64,000 bases of DNA from the NCBI GenBank assembly GCA_029204225.1, contig CM055115.1, positions 8,343,558 through 8,407,557 on the forward strand, read 5' to 3'. The position numbers and the translations under genes are program-made. Shown piece after piece: positions 1 to 10,165 of this stretch. The DNA is from Diphasiastrum complanatum (taxonomy: Eukaryota; Streptophyta; Lycopodiopsida; Lycopodiales; Lycopodiaceae). The notes beneath the pieces were generated by a model. It saw only the letters and a list, made by a program, of their open reading frames with translations. It did no database searches and was not told the DNA's origin. Position 1 is the stretch's first letter. Each line of letters starts with the position of its first letter.

Positions 1-86
1 CTTATGTAGTTTGGAGTGCAAGCATTCAAGCCAATGATCTTGGAGTTTAGATCCACTTAGGATCTGTATTTTTCACAACCATGCAT

Positions 87-210
87 GACCCAGGTTGCCG
101 TTGGCGGACGCGTGTCCCGTTGACTTGCCTTGTGGTGAGGCCAACTGATCATTATCCTCTGATAGGGCCCACAGTACAGTAACACAGTGATTCTACTTTA
201 ATTCTAACTC
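87..210 (-). repeat. Copia-1 3' LTR fragment
   Basis: This stretch matches 4325-4432 with scattered differences, including the shared runs ggccaactgat and ttctactttaattctaactc. Just inside it, plus 211-221 is pyrimidine-rich (tctcccttaaa); on the minus strand this is a purine run, as expected for a polypurine tract next to a 3' LTR. Nothing is recognised in bases 1-86, which may be more LTR. Confidence 0.6.
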
Positions 211-263
211 TCTCCCTTAAAGTAGAGTCTACTTTTTATACAGTTATATACATAGCTTAAAAG

Positions 264-1091
264 TCAACAAACTTTAAGTATAGTTAGCTTTGATCTAAAT
301 TTATCAAACTTTTCTCCAGCAAGTGGCTTAGTGAAAATATCAGCTAGTTGTTCTTTTGTGCTACAATGAACAACATGAATTTCACGACTCAGCAGCCTCT
401 GACGTATAAAGTGATACTGAATCTCAATGTGTTTAGTCCTCGCATGGAACATTGGATTCTTTGCTAGCTGAATGCCACTCTGACTGTCGCTATGTAAAGT
501 CGTGGGATTTTTCTGTTTGATGTCAATTTCTTCCAAGATTTGTCTCAACCATATAGCTTCATGTGCTGCACTACACATTGCCTTATACTCTGCTTCTATG
601 GTGGAAAGATCAGTTGTACTTTGCTTCTTACTAGACCAAGAAAAGCAACTACCACAAAACTGGAATACATACCCTGTGGTGAATCTACGATCATCATAGT
701 CACCTCCCCAATCCGCATCCACATAGCCACACAACTCAGGTAAACCATCATGCTTCTTGTAAATCAAGCCATGCTCTGAAGTGCCTTTCACATATCGCAA
801 AATGCGTTTAGCTGCCTTCCAATGTGTTTCCGTAGGTGCTGTCATAAACTGACTTACAATGCCAACAACATAGCATATATCTGGTCTAGTCATGGTAAGG
901 TAAATCAAGCTCCCTACTAACTGTCTATACAGCGTAGCATCAAATGACTGTGACTCATCAAGTTTAGAAAGCTTTTTACCTAGTTCAATAGGAGTATTTA
1001 CTGGTTTGCAATCCTGCAACCTAAACCTGTGTAGCAACTCTTTGACATATTTCACCTGTGTTAAACCCACTTTGTGTCCTTTTTGCCACAC
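264..1091 (-). pseudogene. Copia-1 RT C-terminus and RNase H
   Basis: This is a 275-codon open stretch. Its first part holds the end of a Copia reverse transcriptase (LTQVKYVKELLHRF, LVGSLIYLTMTRPDI). The rest is the RNase H domain, which degrades the RNA strand during reverse transcription. Visible landmarks are YVDADWGG (first catalytic Asp), STIEAEYKAM (Glu), HSDSQSG (Asp) and the conserved tail HARTKHIEIQYHFIR and LADIFTKPL. The stretch is open in itself, but it is cut off from the RT core by the frameshift upstream. It ends about 50 bases before the 3' LTR, as normal for the family. Confidence 0.88.
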
Positions 1092-1747
1092 CTCTACTCC
1101 AAGTCAGTAATGCATCAGGCTAAGATCCGTCATCTCGAATTTTTCCATGAGGTCTTTCTTGATCATGTCTATCATCTCTTGATTATTTCCCGTAATAATC
1201 AAGTCATCCGAACATAAAGAGCAATCAAAGCAACCATACCATCAAAGCATAAGACATATAGATTTGGATCAGAATGTGTTATCACCATCCCCTTTTAACA
1301 CAAGTAGGCATCAATCCTGCTATATCATACACGTGGTGCTTGTTTAAGACCATAAAGCGCTTTCTTCAAGCAACATACTTTATTTTCCTGTCCCTTTGCT
1401 ACAAAGCCTTCAGGTTGATCCATGAACACTTCTTCTTATAACTCACCATTTAGAAAAGCAAATTTCACATCCATCTGATGCAAAGGCCAACCAAAATGTG
1501 CAGCTAAAGCAACAAGTAGATGTAGAGTATTCCACTTACAAACCGGCACAAAGGTCTCCTCATAGTCGATGCCTTTACTTTGTGCATACCCTTTGATCAC
1601 CAATCTTGCCTTGTGCTTTGCTATACTTCCATTTGCATGATACTTAGTCCTGTATACCCATTTGCAACCAATGGGTTTCTTGCCAACTGATGGTTCTACT
1701 AAGTCCCATGTGTTATGTTTAGCAATTGACTCCATCTCCTCTCCCAT
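1092..1747 (-). pseudogene. Copia-1 reverse transcriptase core, broken
   Basis: The RT N-terminus is open from 1747 (KHNTWDLVEPSVGKKPIGCKW, DYEETFVPV, KFAFLNGEL). Three lesions follow. After NGEL a TAA replaces the expected acidic codon. In the LYGLKQAPR block, a TGA follows where a Trp is usual. At about 1205-1215 the YVDD active-site motif is split: VDD is visible only as SDD, out of frame with the preceding Tyr, which fits a 2-base insertion. The fragment would normally copy element RNA into cDNA inside virus-like particles; this copy cannot. Confidence 0.85.
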
Positions 1748-1902
1748 AGCCTTGACCCAGATGTCATCATCCTTCGCTTCACCATAAGTCGAAGGTTCTT
1801 TGCTTTGAATAATGCTAGATAAGAGAGCATAATTTGCTTCATACCTTTCAGGTTGAGTCTTCTCTCTTGTTGATCTTCATAGCTATCCCTGGCTAGATGA
1901 TC

Positions 1903-3432
1903 CTAGAAAGTCATCCATGTCGCTGCTCTCCAACAATCTTTCAAACCACTTAGGGAGCTTCTTGTCAGGTGATCGGCTTCCTGGTGAAAATGTATCCCAC
2001 GTACATCCTTCTCCTTGCGTTTGTCACTTGAAACTTCAATCCTTCTTCCACCAAAAGGTTTGTCCCTACCTCTCCAACATGTCTCTTGAGGTTGAGTAGT
2101 AGTATCTCGAGATGTATCCTCATGTTTATCACTCGGAAGGTCAATGAATGGATCATCATCAGGTGGTATCGTCACTACACCATCTTTCCCACTGGATGTG
2201 TCTATCTTCTCAGCATCCTCATCTTCATACATCTTGGATTCATCAAAGATAACATCACGACTTATATGGATTTTGTTTTTCACTGGATCAAAACATTTAT
2301 AGCCCTTCACACGATCATCATATCCTAGGAATATGCACTTGATAGATTTCACATCAAGTTCACGTCTCTTTTCTTTAGGAATGTGTACAAAGGCCTTACA
2401 TCCAAAGATTCGCAAGTGGTTCACCTTTGGCTTCTTCTTCATGAATTCTTCCTTAGGTGTTATCTTTGGTATGACAATGGTAGGACTTCTATTTAGAAGA
2501 TAGACTGCCGTGCTACATGCTTCTGACCAAAAATCTTTTGGTAGTTTTATTTCAACTAGCATAGATTTTGCACTTTCCACAATCGTGCAATTCTTGTGCT
2601 CAGCTACACCATTGAGAGCAGGAGTATGAGCTTGCATAAATTGTGTTTGAATCCCACATTGATCACAAAGATCATTGAAGTCATTAGACTTGTACTCACC
2701 TCCACTATATGATCTTCCTACCTGTCTGATTTTCACTAATGCTTTTAAGCTCTTGAAGTTATCAAATGCATCTGATTTCTTCTTCAAGAAGTAAATCCAC
2801 GTCTTACGTGGCATATCATCGATAAAGGTCATGAAATAGAAGACTTTACCAAAGGACATGTTCCTCATAGGCCCGCATAAATCTGTGTGGATTAAATCCA
2901 AGATGTCCTTTGCTCTTGCAACACCCCCTTTATTGAACTTCTCTCGATGCTGCTTCCCATATACACAACATTCGCACATCGATTTCAAGTGATCTTCTAT
3001 GGTAGGCAATCCTGTTACCATCTCCAATTTTCTCATCAAACTGAGGCTTCCCAAATTCAAGTGACCAAGCCTCTTATGCCACAACTCAATTTGCGATGGA
3101 ATGGACGATACAAGTCCATGTTGCCCCTTAGTTGTAGCATTCAACCTGTACAATTTTGTATTGGACTCTCTTACTCCATCCGCAATAACTTTGAACTTTT
3201 GGTTCACATCCTTCACACAACAACGATCATGGGCAAATTCTGCTTTCAACTTTTGATCAATAATGACTCCAACAGAAAGTAGATTTTTCTTCAAACCTGG
3301 TACGTAAAGTACCTCCCTGATCATCCTGCTTTTTCCATCAGGTAGTTGGATTGAAACGGTGCCTATCCCTTTGATCTTGCACACCTCACCATTTGCTTGT
3401 AAAACGGATGTTCCATTATCCAACATTTTCAA
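1903..3432 (-). pseudogene. Copia-1 integrase with GAG-pre-integrase domain
   Basis: This is a 509-codon open stretch. Residues 1-60 are the end of protease (REVLYVPGLKKNLLSVG). The pre-integrase zinc region LWHKRLGHLN...CECC lies near residues 117-165. The integrase core follows, with first Asp in LIHTDLCGPM and Glu in NGVAEHKN. At the second Asp the usual RSDxGGEY reads RSYSGGEY, so the catalytic Asp is replaced by Tyr. The later part has the usual KVNHLRIFGCKAFVHIPKEKR and FLGYDD blocks. The frame is open but the enzyme should be inactive. The last 40 residues drift away from the family. Confidence 0.88.
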
Positions 3433-3458
3433 GCTACTGAACTGACTCTTGTTACCTG

Positions 3459-4340
3459 TTATGTGTCTTGTGTCTCCCTAGTCAATATACCATGCTTGAT
3501 CATCTTGATTAGATAACCATGCAGATATGAAGATGCTAGAGTCTTCAATCTCACCCTTGTTGACAAGGTTATCTGCTTGTTTTGGTTTCCCCTTGCCTTG
3601 TCCCGCCAGGAATTTGCGACATTCACTCTTCCAATGGCCCTTTTTACCACAATGGAAGCACTTTCCTTTCTTCTTGGTCTTATTGGAAGATCCCTCATCC
3701 TCTTGAGACTTGACAAATTGCTGCTTAGACTTCTTCTTGCCCTTGCCCTTGCCTTGTTTTTGGTGTGTCGCAAGTGCCTGATCATCAGTATTTTGACGTC
3801 TAGCTTTCACCATTTCTTGTCGTTGCCTTCCTGCATCAAGATTCCTGTGAGCTCGTCAAAGGTTGGCAATCTTTCTCTTGATGCTATTCCACTCACAAAC
3901 ATCTGATAGGGTTCTGCAATGCCGCACAATGCATTGTGCACCAGCTCCACATCAAGTATGCGCTCACCAATAGAATGTAGTTCATCTCTCATTGTCTTGA
4001 TTATGGTCATGTACGTCTAAATGTGCTCTCCTTGCTCCATGCGAGCACTATTCAACTTTGACTTCAGAAACATGATTCTTGACGGATTTGATGTCTCGAA
4101 CTGCTCCTTTAGCACATCCCATGTCTGTCTGGGTGTAACACTATCACAAATGTGGATAATGATGTGATCCTTCACTGACAAGTTAATGAAGGTCAAAGCT
4201 TTCCTCATCTTTTTGTCAAATTTGATATCCGCTTCATTTGGCGGCCTTCTCTCATCACCTGTGACGACTTCCCACACCTTTTTCTCCATCAATATGTTTT
4301 TCATTTTGAATTTCCCACACTTTCGGGACGCATGTCCCCA
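3459..4340 (-). pseudogene. Copia-1 gag, zinc knuckle and protease start
   Basis: Gag (UBN2 type) begins in mid-domain with KMKNILMEKKVWEVVTGDERR at about 4304 and continues through VKDHIIIHICDS and PRQTWDVLKEQFE. An in-frame TAG near 4017 interrupts it after MEQGEHI, and a frame change near 3810 follows. The nucleocapsid knuckle CFHCGKKGHWKSEC is intact (CX2CX4HX4C). The protease active site reads WYID-stop-GDT where DSGAT is normal. The open frame continues upstream into the LTR-like block, with no proper N-terminal gag start. Confidence 0.85.
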
Positions 4341-4432
4341 TCGACTTGCCTCGTGGCAAGGCCAACTGATCCTTATCCACTGATAGGACCCACAGTATTA
4401 GTAACACAATCATTCTACTTTAATTCTAACTC
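4325..4432 (-). repeat. Copia-1 truncated 5' LTR
   Basis: This block matches 87-210. On the minus strand its outer end reads TTAGAATTAAAGTAGAAT, as in the other copy. The inner part of the LTR and the initiator-tRNA binding site are missing, because gag sequence begins directly at the inner edge. The outer flank (4433 onward) runs into the DUF7869 pseudogene. Confidence 0.55.
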
Positions 4433-4482
4433 AAAGGTAGTCTCTGAAAGACGTAAAATACGTTGAAGAGAATAAAAAGCAC

Positions 4483-5199
4483 ATGAAAATGAAACGTGCT
4501 TGTCGTAGTGTATATTACAGTAATAGGTTGTTGTCATGCTTGAAACCGAATGAATACCTTTGCATAATTCATGACAAAATGGACCAAAAGAAAACAAGCA
4601 TTCCTCAATTGGTTCCTAAACCAAAAAGCTATAGCAAGAGCAAATTCCATGCCTTTGTCACTTACAGGTATGCTTACACATGGACATGGTACAAAGGCAT
4701 TTGGCCACTTGGATTGGGATTGTGGAAATCGGATCCAGATTTCACCATTGGATCTTTGACAAAATGTTTGCAAGACTTGGAGGCTTTTAATAGGACAACG
4801 CATGCAGATCCATATGCTACACAACTGAAAAACAATGACATAGTTGATGCATTGTTGTCTCAAAGGTCCCTTTCACATGCCAAAAAAATTGGCAGGAGAA
4901 ATTGCAATGGACTTGAACAAAAATATTTCGACACAGAATTCGCTTCGGTTTGAGAAAAATAACATTGGAAAGGATTTACAACATGCAAGCAATCACACAT
5001 CAATAAATGTACATAATGGAGAACTAAGTCCGAATGAGAGTGGAACTTCAACTGTGGTATTACCACGGAAGTTGTTTTTGCAAATGGACAATTGTGGTAA
5101 AGATAATAAAAATCGGTGGTTATTTGCCTTCTTGTCGTGCTTGTGGCAAAAAGGAATATTTGAAGAAATACACCTAAACTTCACGATGGTGGGGGCACA
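4483..5199 (+). pseudogene. DUF7869-type element protein, 5' portion
   Basis: The protein resembles a family, annotated as DUF7869, that is repetitive in ferns, lycophytes and bryophytes and is probably transposon-derived. Blocks seen in order are LCIIHDKMDQKKTSIPQL, LSLTGMLTHGHGTKAFGHL (in another frame), GLWKSDPDFTIGSLTKCLQDLE, LFLQMDNCGKDNKNRWLFAFLS and FEEIHLNFTMVG. The frame changes at about 4640, 4710 and 4870, so the gene was already broken. It is then cut at 5199 by the Copia-2 element; the next residues (HEDIDALFGRFSEELRRQR) reappear at 8008. The function is unknown. Family assignment is from memory of the motifs. Confidence 0.7.
5195..5199. repeat. Target-site duplication of Copia-2 (left copy)
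   Basis: The five bases gcaca lie directly before the LTR start TGTGAAAG and recur at 8003-8007 directly after the other LTR end CTTTCACA. Five base pairs is the normal size for Copia integrases. Confidence 0.9.
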
Positions 5200-5653
5200 T
5201 GTGAAAGATTTCAGATCCTTAAGATCCAATCTACTTGAATGATCTTTGGTTAGAAAGAGAAATACACTACCAATTTCACCAATGTAGAAAAATCAGCATC
5301 TACACACAATTTGAGATGCAAACACTAACAGAACTTGATCAAACTTGATCAAACTCAGATGTCACACATTAAGGATCTCTCCACAAGTTACATCCTTTTA
5401 TAGCAGGTCCAAACCCTATTTGGCCACTTGGCTTTCCCACCAAAATGCTAACCCTACTAATTTTGGGTCTAGATTCAATGTACCCAACTTATTCAAATTG
5501 AATCTACTCAAACTCGCATTCTATATTTCCCACACTTTCAAAAAGTGTTTATTCAAATGAAATTTCAACCTCTAAGTCTAAAACAAGTTTTGGCCTGAAT
5601 ATGCCAAATATGGAAATATTGCAAAATGTGATGAAACTAGTGAATCTTTCACA
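5200..5653 (-). repeat. Copia-2 3' LTR (454 bp)
   Basis: It starts TGTGAAAGATTTCAG and ends TGAATCTTTCACA. It matches 7356-8002 except for an internal gap of about 190 bp, where the other LTR has sequence around 7495-7695. The two copies differ at scattered bases, so the insertion is not very recent. Confidence 0.9.
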
Positions 5654-5858
5654 CTCCCTCTTTAACTAGTTTTAGCATAGACTTTGATAATACTCCAAGT
5701 GAAGTCCTATGCTTCATGAACAAGTCTTTTCCCAATGCTTTGGTGAAGATATCAACTACACATTCCCTTGAAGACACATGTTGAAGCTCCACCTCCTTTG
5801 CAATGACTCGCTCCCCCACAAAATGATATTGTATCTCAATATGCTTGCTCCCTTGCAT
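5649..5858 (-). pseudogene. Copia-2 RNase H C-terminal fragment
   Basis: The 69 codons contain GSKHIEIQYHFVGERV, QHVSSRECVVDIFTKALG and LFMKHRTSLGV, the conserved end of Copia RNase H. Upstream the frame passes into unrelated sequence, so the catalytic residues are absent. It ends at the polypurine tract, as in intact elements. Confidence 0.85.
5654..5667 (-). other. Copia-2 polypurine tract
   Basis: Plus-strand ctccctctttaact is a purine run on the minus strand, lying directly inside the 3' LTR. That is the expected position and composition of the plus-strand primer. Confidence 0.7.
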
Positions 5859-6223
5859 GGTTTTTGATAGTAGAGCTTTGATCCATCATAAGAATGATCT
5901 TCCTCCTGAGAATAGACCTCCTTTCAATGATCATGTAATACTCAAAACAACCATAATTGATATAGAGAATAGTCTCCACTTGGGATGCTTCACTATTTCT
6001 TACATCAATTTTACATATCAAGATGTAAACTAGAACATGAAGGATCAAATAGAAGTAAAGGAAATGATTCCACCAAGTTTCCAACTCTGAACTCTCTGGA
6101 AAAATACAGCAAACAAACAATAAAGAGTGATCAACTTTTGCTTGCATGTATCCTCCTCCTTTGTCCTTTATTGCCTTGTATCCACCATGATACTCCATGA
6201 ATGAGCCCCCATCTTCATCTTGC

Positions 6224-6753
6224 TCAAGATACCATCATACCTTGATGACTTGACCATGAATGAGTGACATAATGAACCTCCAATAGCTTCATTTCCATCA
6301 GCAAAATCAGCCAGAATGCTAGTACAAATCCAACATTAAAACAATGTTCACCAATGTAGCTAGTTTTACCATATCTTGACAATTTGCACACATCCACATG
6401 AAAATGCTCAAAACAAGAAAAGATTTGCCTTCTTAGAGTCAACACTCTAAAAGTAGACTTGAATTCATAAAGCTTCTTCAATGAATTCCAAGCTTCCAAG
6501 ATGATGTGCACTTACCAACTTCCTTGAGAAGTTCATTGGTAACATTCATCTTGATCATGTGTAGAGCCTTCTTGGCCCTCTTGTCATACCTCAATTGATC
6601 TTGTTGTGTTGCTGGTCTCTCCTCTAAGCCTACAACAATATCCAAAATATCATTCATCTCAAGAAGTGACTCAATCCTCACTTTCCACAATGAGTAGTTA
6701 CTTGAGGTAAGCCTATCATTGGCTTCCAACATGACTCCAATTGAGGTTGCCAT
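6224..6753 (-). pseudogene. Copia-2 gag N-terminal part
   Basis: An ATG at 6753 opens MATSIGVMLEANDRLTSSNY, followed by SLWKVRIESLLEMND and KRAKKALHMIKMNVTNELLKE, a typical Copia gag (UBN2) start. Near 6500 the frame shifts, and AWNSLKKLYEFKSTFR and LTLRRQIFSC continue the domain in another frame. After about 6410 the reading becomes unrecognisable. Gag forms the particle shell; this piece has no zinc knuckle. Confidence 0.8.
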
Positions 6754-7343
6754 GTAGCAATGACCTGATATTCTCTTTCAACCTACTTCAATGCACAAAT
6801 CACTCCTTTTAACAACAATAAATGCTTTCAAAAGAAATCACCAAGATTTGAAACTATCTCACAAATTCTCTTCTCGCACTTATCCAAGCAAGTCAACACA
6901 TAGAATCATGGAATCTTGACCAACCTATGATCTATCCTCAATCCAATGACTTTTGCCACTTCCTAAGATTGAAACACACTCAAATGAAGTCCAACAACCT
7001 CACTATCTAGAGATCCAGTCAAAATTAGGGTTTTTGACAAAATCACAAAAAATTGACTATTCCAAATCTACATGCAAATGCTTAAAATTTGATATGCAAT
7101 CTATAAGCCACCACTTAGGCTGAACCAATGATCCAAAACTCGGCCTAATCTAGTATGTGAATTCAAAAATTGGAATTGAACAAGTATATTGACCTATTTA
7201 GTGTTTTGATCTACAAAAAGATCCAATCTACAAAAGCAAAAAATCCGATTTTGGTGTAGAATCCTCTCTAGCATGCTCTAGACTTGATATCTTCACCAGA
7301 TCATTGATAGATCTGATTTCCTCCTTCATAACCTGAAACACAA
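6754..7343 (-). other. Copia-2 5' leader, non-coding
   Basis: This is the untranslated leader between the primer-binding site and the gag ATG. A diverged copy of its distal part lies at about 53030-53347, beside a second partial LTR of the same family. No gene is seen. Confidence 0.6.
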
Positions 7344-7355
7344 GCTCTGATACCA
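7344..7355 (-). other. Copia-2 primer-binding site (initiator Met tRNA)
   Basis: Plus gctctgatacca is TGGTATCAGAGC on the minus strand, the classic Copia site complementary to the 3' end of plant initiator methionine tRNA. It directly abuts the LTR beginning at 7356, which fixes both the LTR border and the element's orientation. Confidence 0.92.
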
Positions 7356-8002
7356 TGTGAAAGATTTCAGATCCTTAAGATTCAATCTACTTGAATGATC
7401 TTTGGTTAAAAAGAGAAATACACTACCAATTTCACCAATGTAGAAAAATCAGCATCTACACACAATTGAGATGCAAACACTAATAGAGCTTGGTCAACTT
7501 GAATGAAATGATTATGTACTGTTGCTGTCAGTACAAAACCAGCAAGCTACTGTATTTCACACATGTACATCCAAAAATAACAAATATAGATCATTCTACA
7601 CATAGAATTGCAAGCAACACCAAGATAGTGCACCAATGGATAATAGAACCCAAGAGAACCATGTATAAGCATGAAATGAGATAGAGAAGAGAGAAGATGA
7701 CTCTCTCCACGAGTTACATCCTTTTATAGCAGGTCCAAACCCTATTTGGCCATTTGGCTTTCCCACCAAAATGCTAACCCTACTAATTTTGGGTCTAGAT
7801 TCAATGTACCCAACTTATTCAAATTGAATCTACTCAAACTCGCATTATATCTTTCCCACACTTTCAAAAAGTGTTTATACAAATGAAATTTAGACTAATG
7901 AACTTTGAAAAGTCAACCTCTAAGTCTAAAACAAGTTTTGGCCTCAATATGCCAAATATGGAAATATTGCAAAATGTGATGAAACTAGTTGAATCTTTCA
8001 CA
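7356..8002 (-). repeat. Copia-2 5' LTR (647 bp)
   Basis: Same ends as the 3' LTR, TGTGAAAG...CTTTCACA, but longer by about 190 bp. It includes plus-strand gagttacatccttttatagcagg; read on the minus strand this has CTATAAAAGG, a plausible TATA element for the element's own promoter. A related LTR stands on the plus strand at 44739-45372. Confidence 0.9.
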
Positions 8003-8007
8003 GCACA
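8003..8007. repeat. Target-site duplication of Copia-2 (right copy)
   Basis: gcaca, identical to 5195-5199. Removing the element and one copy joins the DUF7869 blocks, with one surplus base in the run of G just before the site. Confidence 0.9.
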
Positions 8008-8110
8008 CACATGAGGACATAGATGCCTTGTTTGGTCGCTTCTCCGAGGAACTACGGAGACAACGCATGTACACGTTACCACAAATGATGGAGGTTTTTT
8101 TGAAACATGC
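8008..8110 (+). pseudogene. DUF7869-type protein, portion after the Copia-2 insertion
   Basis: The plus strand reads HEDIDALFGRFSEELRRQR then YTLPQMMEVFLKHAS and a stop. HEDID is the block expected right after MVG(G/A)H at 5190. It is out of frame with the upstream part even after removal of the insertion, because of the extra base. No further family block is convincingly seen after the stop. Confidence 0.75.
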
Positions 8111-8715
8111 AAGCTAGTTCACCACCATCCTATGGGAGTTGCCTGGAATATGATTAGGTAATAGAATGCCATGGTTAACCTCGGTACTCGTTATTTATTT
8201 AGCTAGGTCGGACTATGCATCACATTTTCCAGTTGCAACACATGCCAAAGTGCTATCTGTCTTTCCAAAGAGAAGCAAATATGTCAACAAGGTGAGGATG
8301 AGGGTCTTGAGCTAGAGCCTACACTACATCATGGGTGACTAGGAGGAGGCTATGCTAGACATCACTAGTTGGCCTTTAGGTATCATGATTCAGCTCTATC
8401 TCCTCAGGCTTTACTATGAAGAATTTAGGATTTCACCTTTAGGTTGTTTACACGTTGCAGACTGATAGATATTATAACAATTTGTGATTTGCTTTTATGA
8501 AATTTGGATAATGGAATTATAGAAGTTGGAACTACATGCCATTCATCGTTTATGTATGTACTACGATTTCAGACTTGTCACTTGTATTTCAATTATGGTA
8601 ACAAGCATTACTTCCTCTCTCATCAGACAAGCATTCATTGCATGGAATAACAATGATTACTTAAATAAGAATAAAGAGATTCTACTATATGAGCAAAACT
8701 TCATAAGTATAATCT
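8111..8715. other. Flanking sequence without recognised gene
   Basis: Probably the decayed 3' end of the DUF7869 element and its flank. No open frame with recognisable motifs was found on either strand. Confidence 0.5.
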
Positions 8716-8758
8716 TGAAAATAGCATAGAGAGAGTAAATCATTCACATCAATAAAAT

Positions 8759-8883
8759 GAGAATAGACTAACTCACTAACTTCACTTCATTCCATTTCAA
8801 AGAAATATGCGAGAACAAATGCTCCCTCGTAGATGTTCTAAATATGAAATAACCGTCTTAAGTTCCATAACCACTTCTTGGCA
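8759..8883 (-). repeat. Copia-3A 3' LTR
   Basis: It shares the run gactaactcactaacttcactt with 10166-10304 and 12250-12380, and in inverted orientation with 19057-19191. The LTR is short, about 125-140 bp. In this copy about 15 bp around the TATA-like tatataaagag are missing. Confidence 0.7.
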
Positions 8884-9275
8884 TTGGCCCTTCGATAATC
8901 GCAAGCCTGAATCCATTGGTGAGTGAGCTAGTTTACAATTCATCAGATTGTATCTGATAAGGGTATTGTGAAGACACCGTTGCTGAGTGATAAAGATTAG
9001 CCTTCTCGCTTTGTCTCAGCGAATTTCTAGATAGATTCGGTACATGCAGTACATTTCAAAGTAGCATAGATTGATCGTTTGCAAAGCTCAATCTTACTGT
9101 ACCTTCACCTTTAATAGCATGTGTGCTATTGTTGCCCATGTGAACATATCATTTGGTATTGGAACGCGTATAGGACTCGCAATAGCCAATATGGCCAGTC
9201 ATGTGCTGTGTGGCTCCGGAGTTCAGAAACCAGGAGCTGTCGTTGGATGTTTTTTGATGGCCAGTCATTAAGGCA
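8884..9275 (-). pseudogene. Copia-3A protease fused to end of RT
   Basis: The minus strand reads SSWFLNSGATQHMTGHIGY, the retropepsin active site with the catalytic Asp of DSG changed to Asn. A stop interrupts it after YTRSNTK. The block ends in VLHVPNLS, then jumps at about 9030 to YPYQIQ and SPMDSGLRLSKG, the RT end. In copy 3B the same two blocks are about 1.5 kb apart, so the deletion removed integrase and RT. Confidence 0.8.
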
Positions 9276-10096
9276 TTATCCGATTCTTGAATCCACTGTG
9301 GTGCTTCTGTACCTGCATTTGCCACTTGTTTTGACTGCCCCTTGATGTTGTTCTTTTCTTGCAGTATGCGGCAATCTTGGATCTTGTGGTTGGTTCACCG
9401 AAATATGTGCAGAACAACTAATTCTTTGTCGGCTAGTTTGACTATTCTTGACGCTGTGTCGGTTCATGATTTAACTTTGGTTGCTTTGGGCCTTTCTTCT
9501 TTTGATGAGTCGAGCCTTTTTTGGTGTACAAGGCATGAGAGTCGACATTTGAGGAACCAGAGACTTTGTTCCTTCTCCTCTCTTCCTAACACAACGTTGT
9601 CATGACCCTTGAAAGAGTCAATTCAGGGTGTGTCAAGATGATCATCACCCAACTGTCGTATGAGCTTGGAAAGCTTGAAAGCAGTGTCATTGCTACATCT
9701 TGATCATCTATGACAGAACCAAAAGTGGCCATTTGCTTTAGCAGGTTCTTGAACTGGTTGATGTGATTCTGTTGGTCATCTTGAGGGAGAAAATGTTCTT
9801 TCTTAGATGTAGCTTGGAAGCTACGTCGTGCACATCGTACAAAGTGCTCAAGATGTCCCAGACTTCCTTGGAGATCGGAGCTTCATACACATGGCCAATT
9901 TGAGTGTTTGATATATTGAGGATGATCAGCGCAAAGGCTTTGCCATCCTTCAGCTTCCATTGAGAGATTGCAACATCGTCAGCTTCGTTTCTTACCTCTG
10001 CACCTATAACAATGTCGTACAATTCCTTAGCCATTAGCACAGTTCTCATCTTAAATTTCTATAGATGGTAATTGGCTCCATCAAGCCTGTCCATGA
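9276..10096 (-). pseudogene. Copia-3A gag
   Basis: Gag starts at about 10096 with MDRLDGANYHL, then a TAG where Trp is usual, then KFKMRTVLMAKELYDIVIGA. ISKEVWDILSTLYDVHD and ASKLHLRKNIFSLKMTN follow. Past 9740 the frame shifts and the knuckle region is degraded; only the trailing RLPHTARK-like sequence lines up with copy 3B. It is a UBN2-type gag, broken in several places. Confidence 0.78.
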
Positions 10097-10165
10097 TTGG
10101 ACTGGCTTTCCCTTGGAAATCCAGGTGGATATTAGTCTAAGCGATAGTAATAACTATCAGTGACT

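Larger units (their letters stand above)
87..4432 (-). mobile_element. Copia-1, near full-length dead Ty1/Copia retrotransposon
   Basis: Reading the minus strand from high to low coordinates gives gag, zinc knuckle, protease, integrase, reverse transcriptase and RNase H, the Ty1/Copia order. A block of about 108 bp near each end (87-210 and 4325-4432) is shared and is read as LTR remnants. The 5' LTR is cut short and runs straight into gag, so the rest of the LTR, the primer-binding site and the gag start are missing. The protease, RT and integrase all carry lesions, so the copy cannot move by itself. The 3' LTR may continue past the left window edge. Confidence 0.85.
5200..8002 (-). mobile_element. 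Copia-2, non-autonomous LTR retrotransposon nested in DUF7869 pseudogene
   Basis: The element has two LTRs with ends TGTGAAAG...CTTTCACA, a minus-strand primer-binding site at 7344-7355, a polypurine tract next to the low-coordinate LTR and a 5-bp gcaca duplication. Inside there are only the gag start (6753 downward) and the last part of RNase H (5858-5649). Protease, integrase and most of RT are missing. At 2.8 kb it is well short of the usual size near 5 kb, so it would need enzymes from a relative. The stretch 5860-6220 is not recognised. Confidence 0.92.

Noticed and set aside
2947-3282. Plus-strand ORF of 111 codons
   Set aside because: Antisense shadow of the Copia-1 integrase.
7344-7355. 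tRNA gene remnant
   Set aside because: Only the 12 bases complementary to the tRNA 3' end are present, next to an LTR, so it is a primer-binding site.
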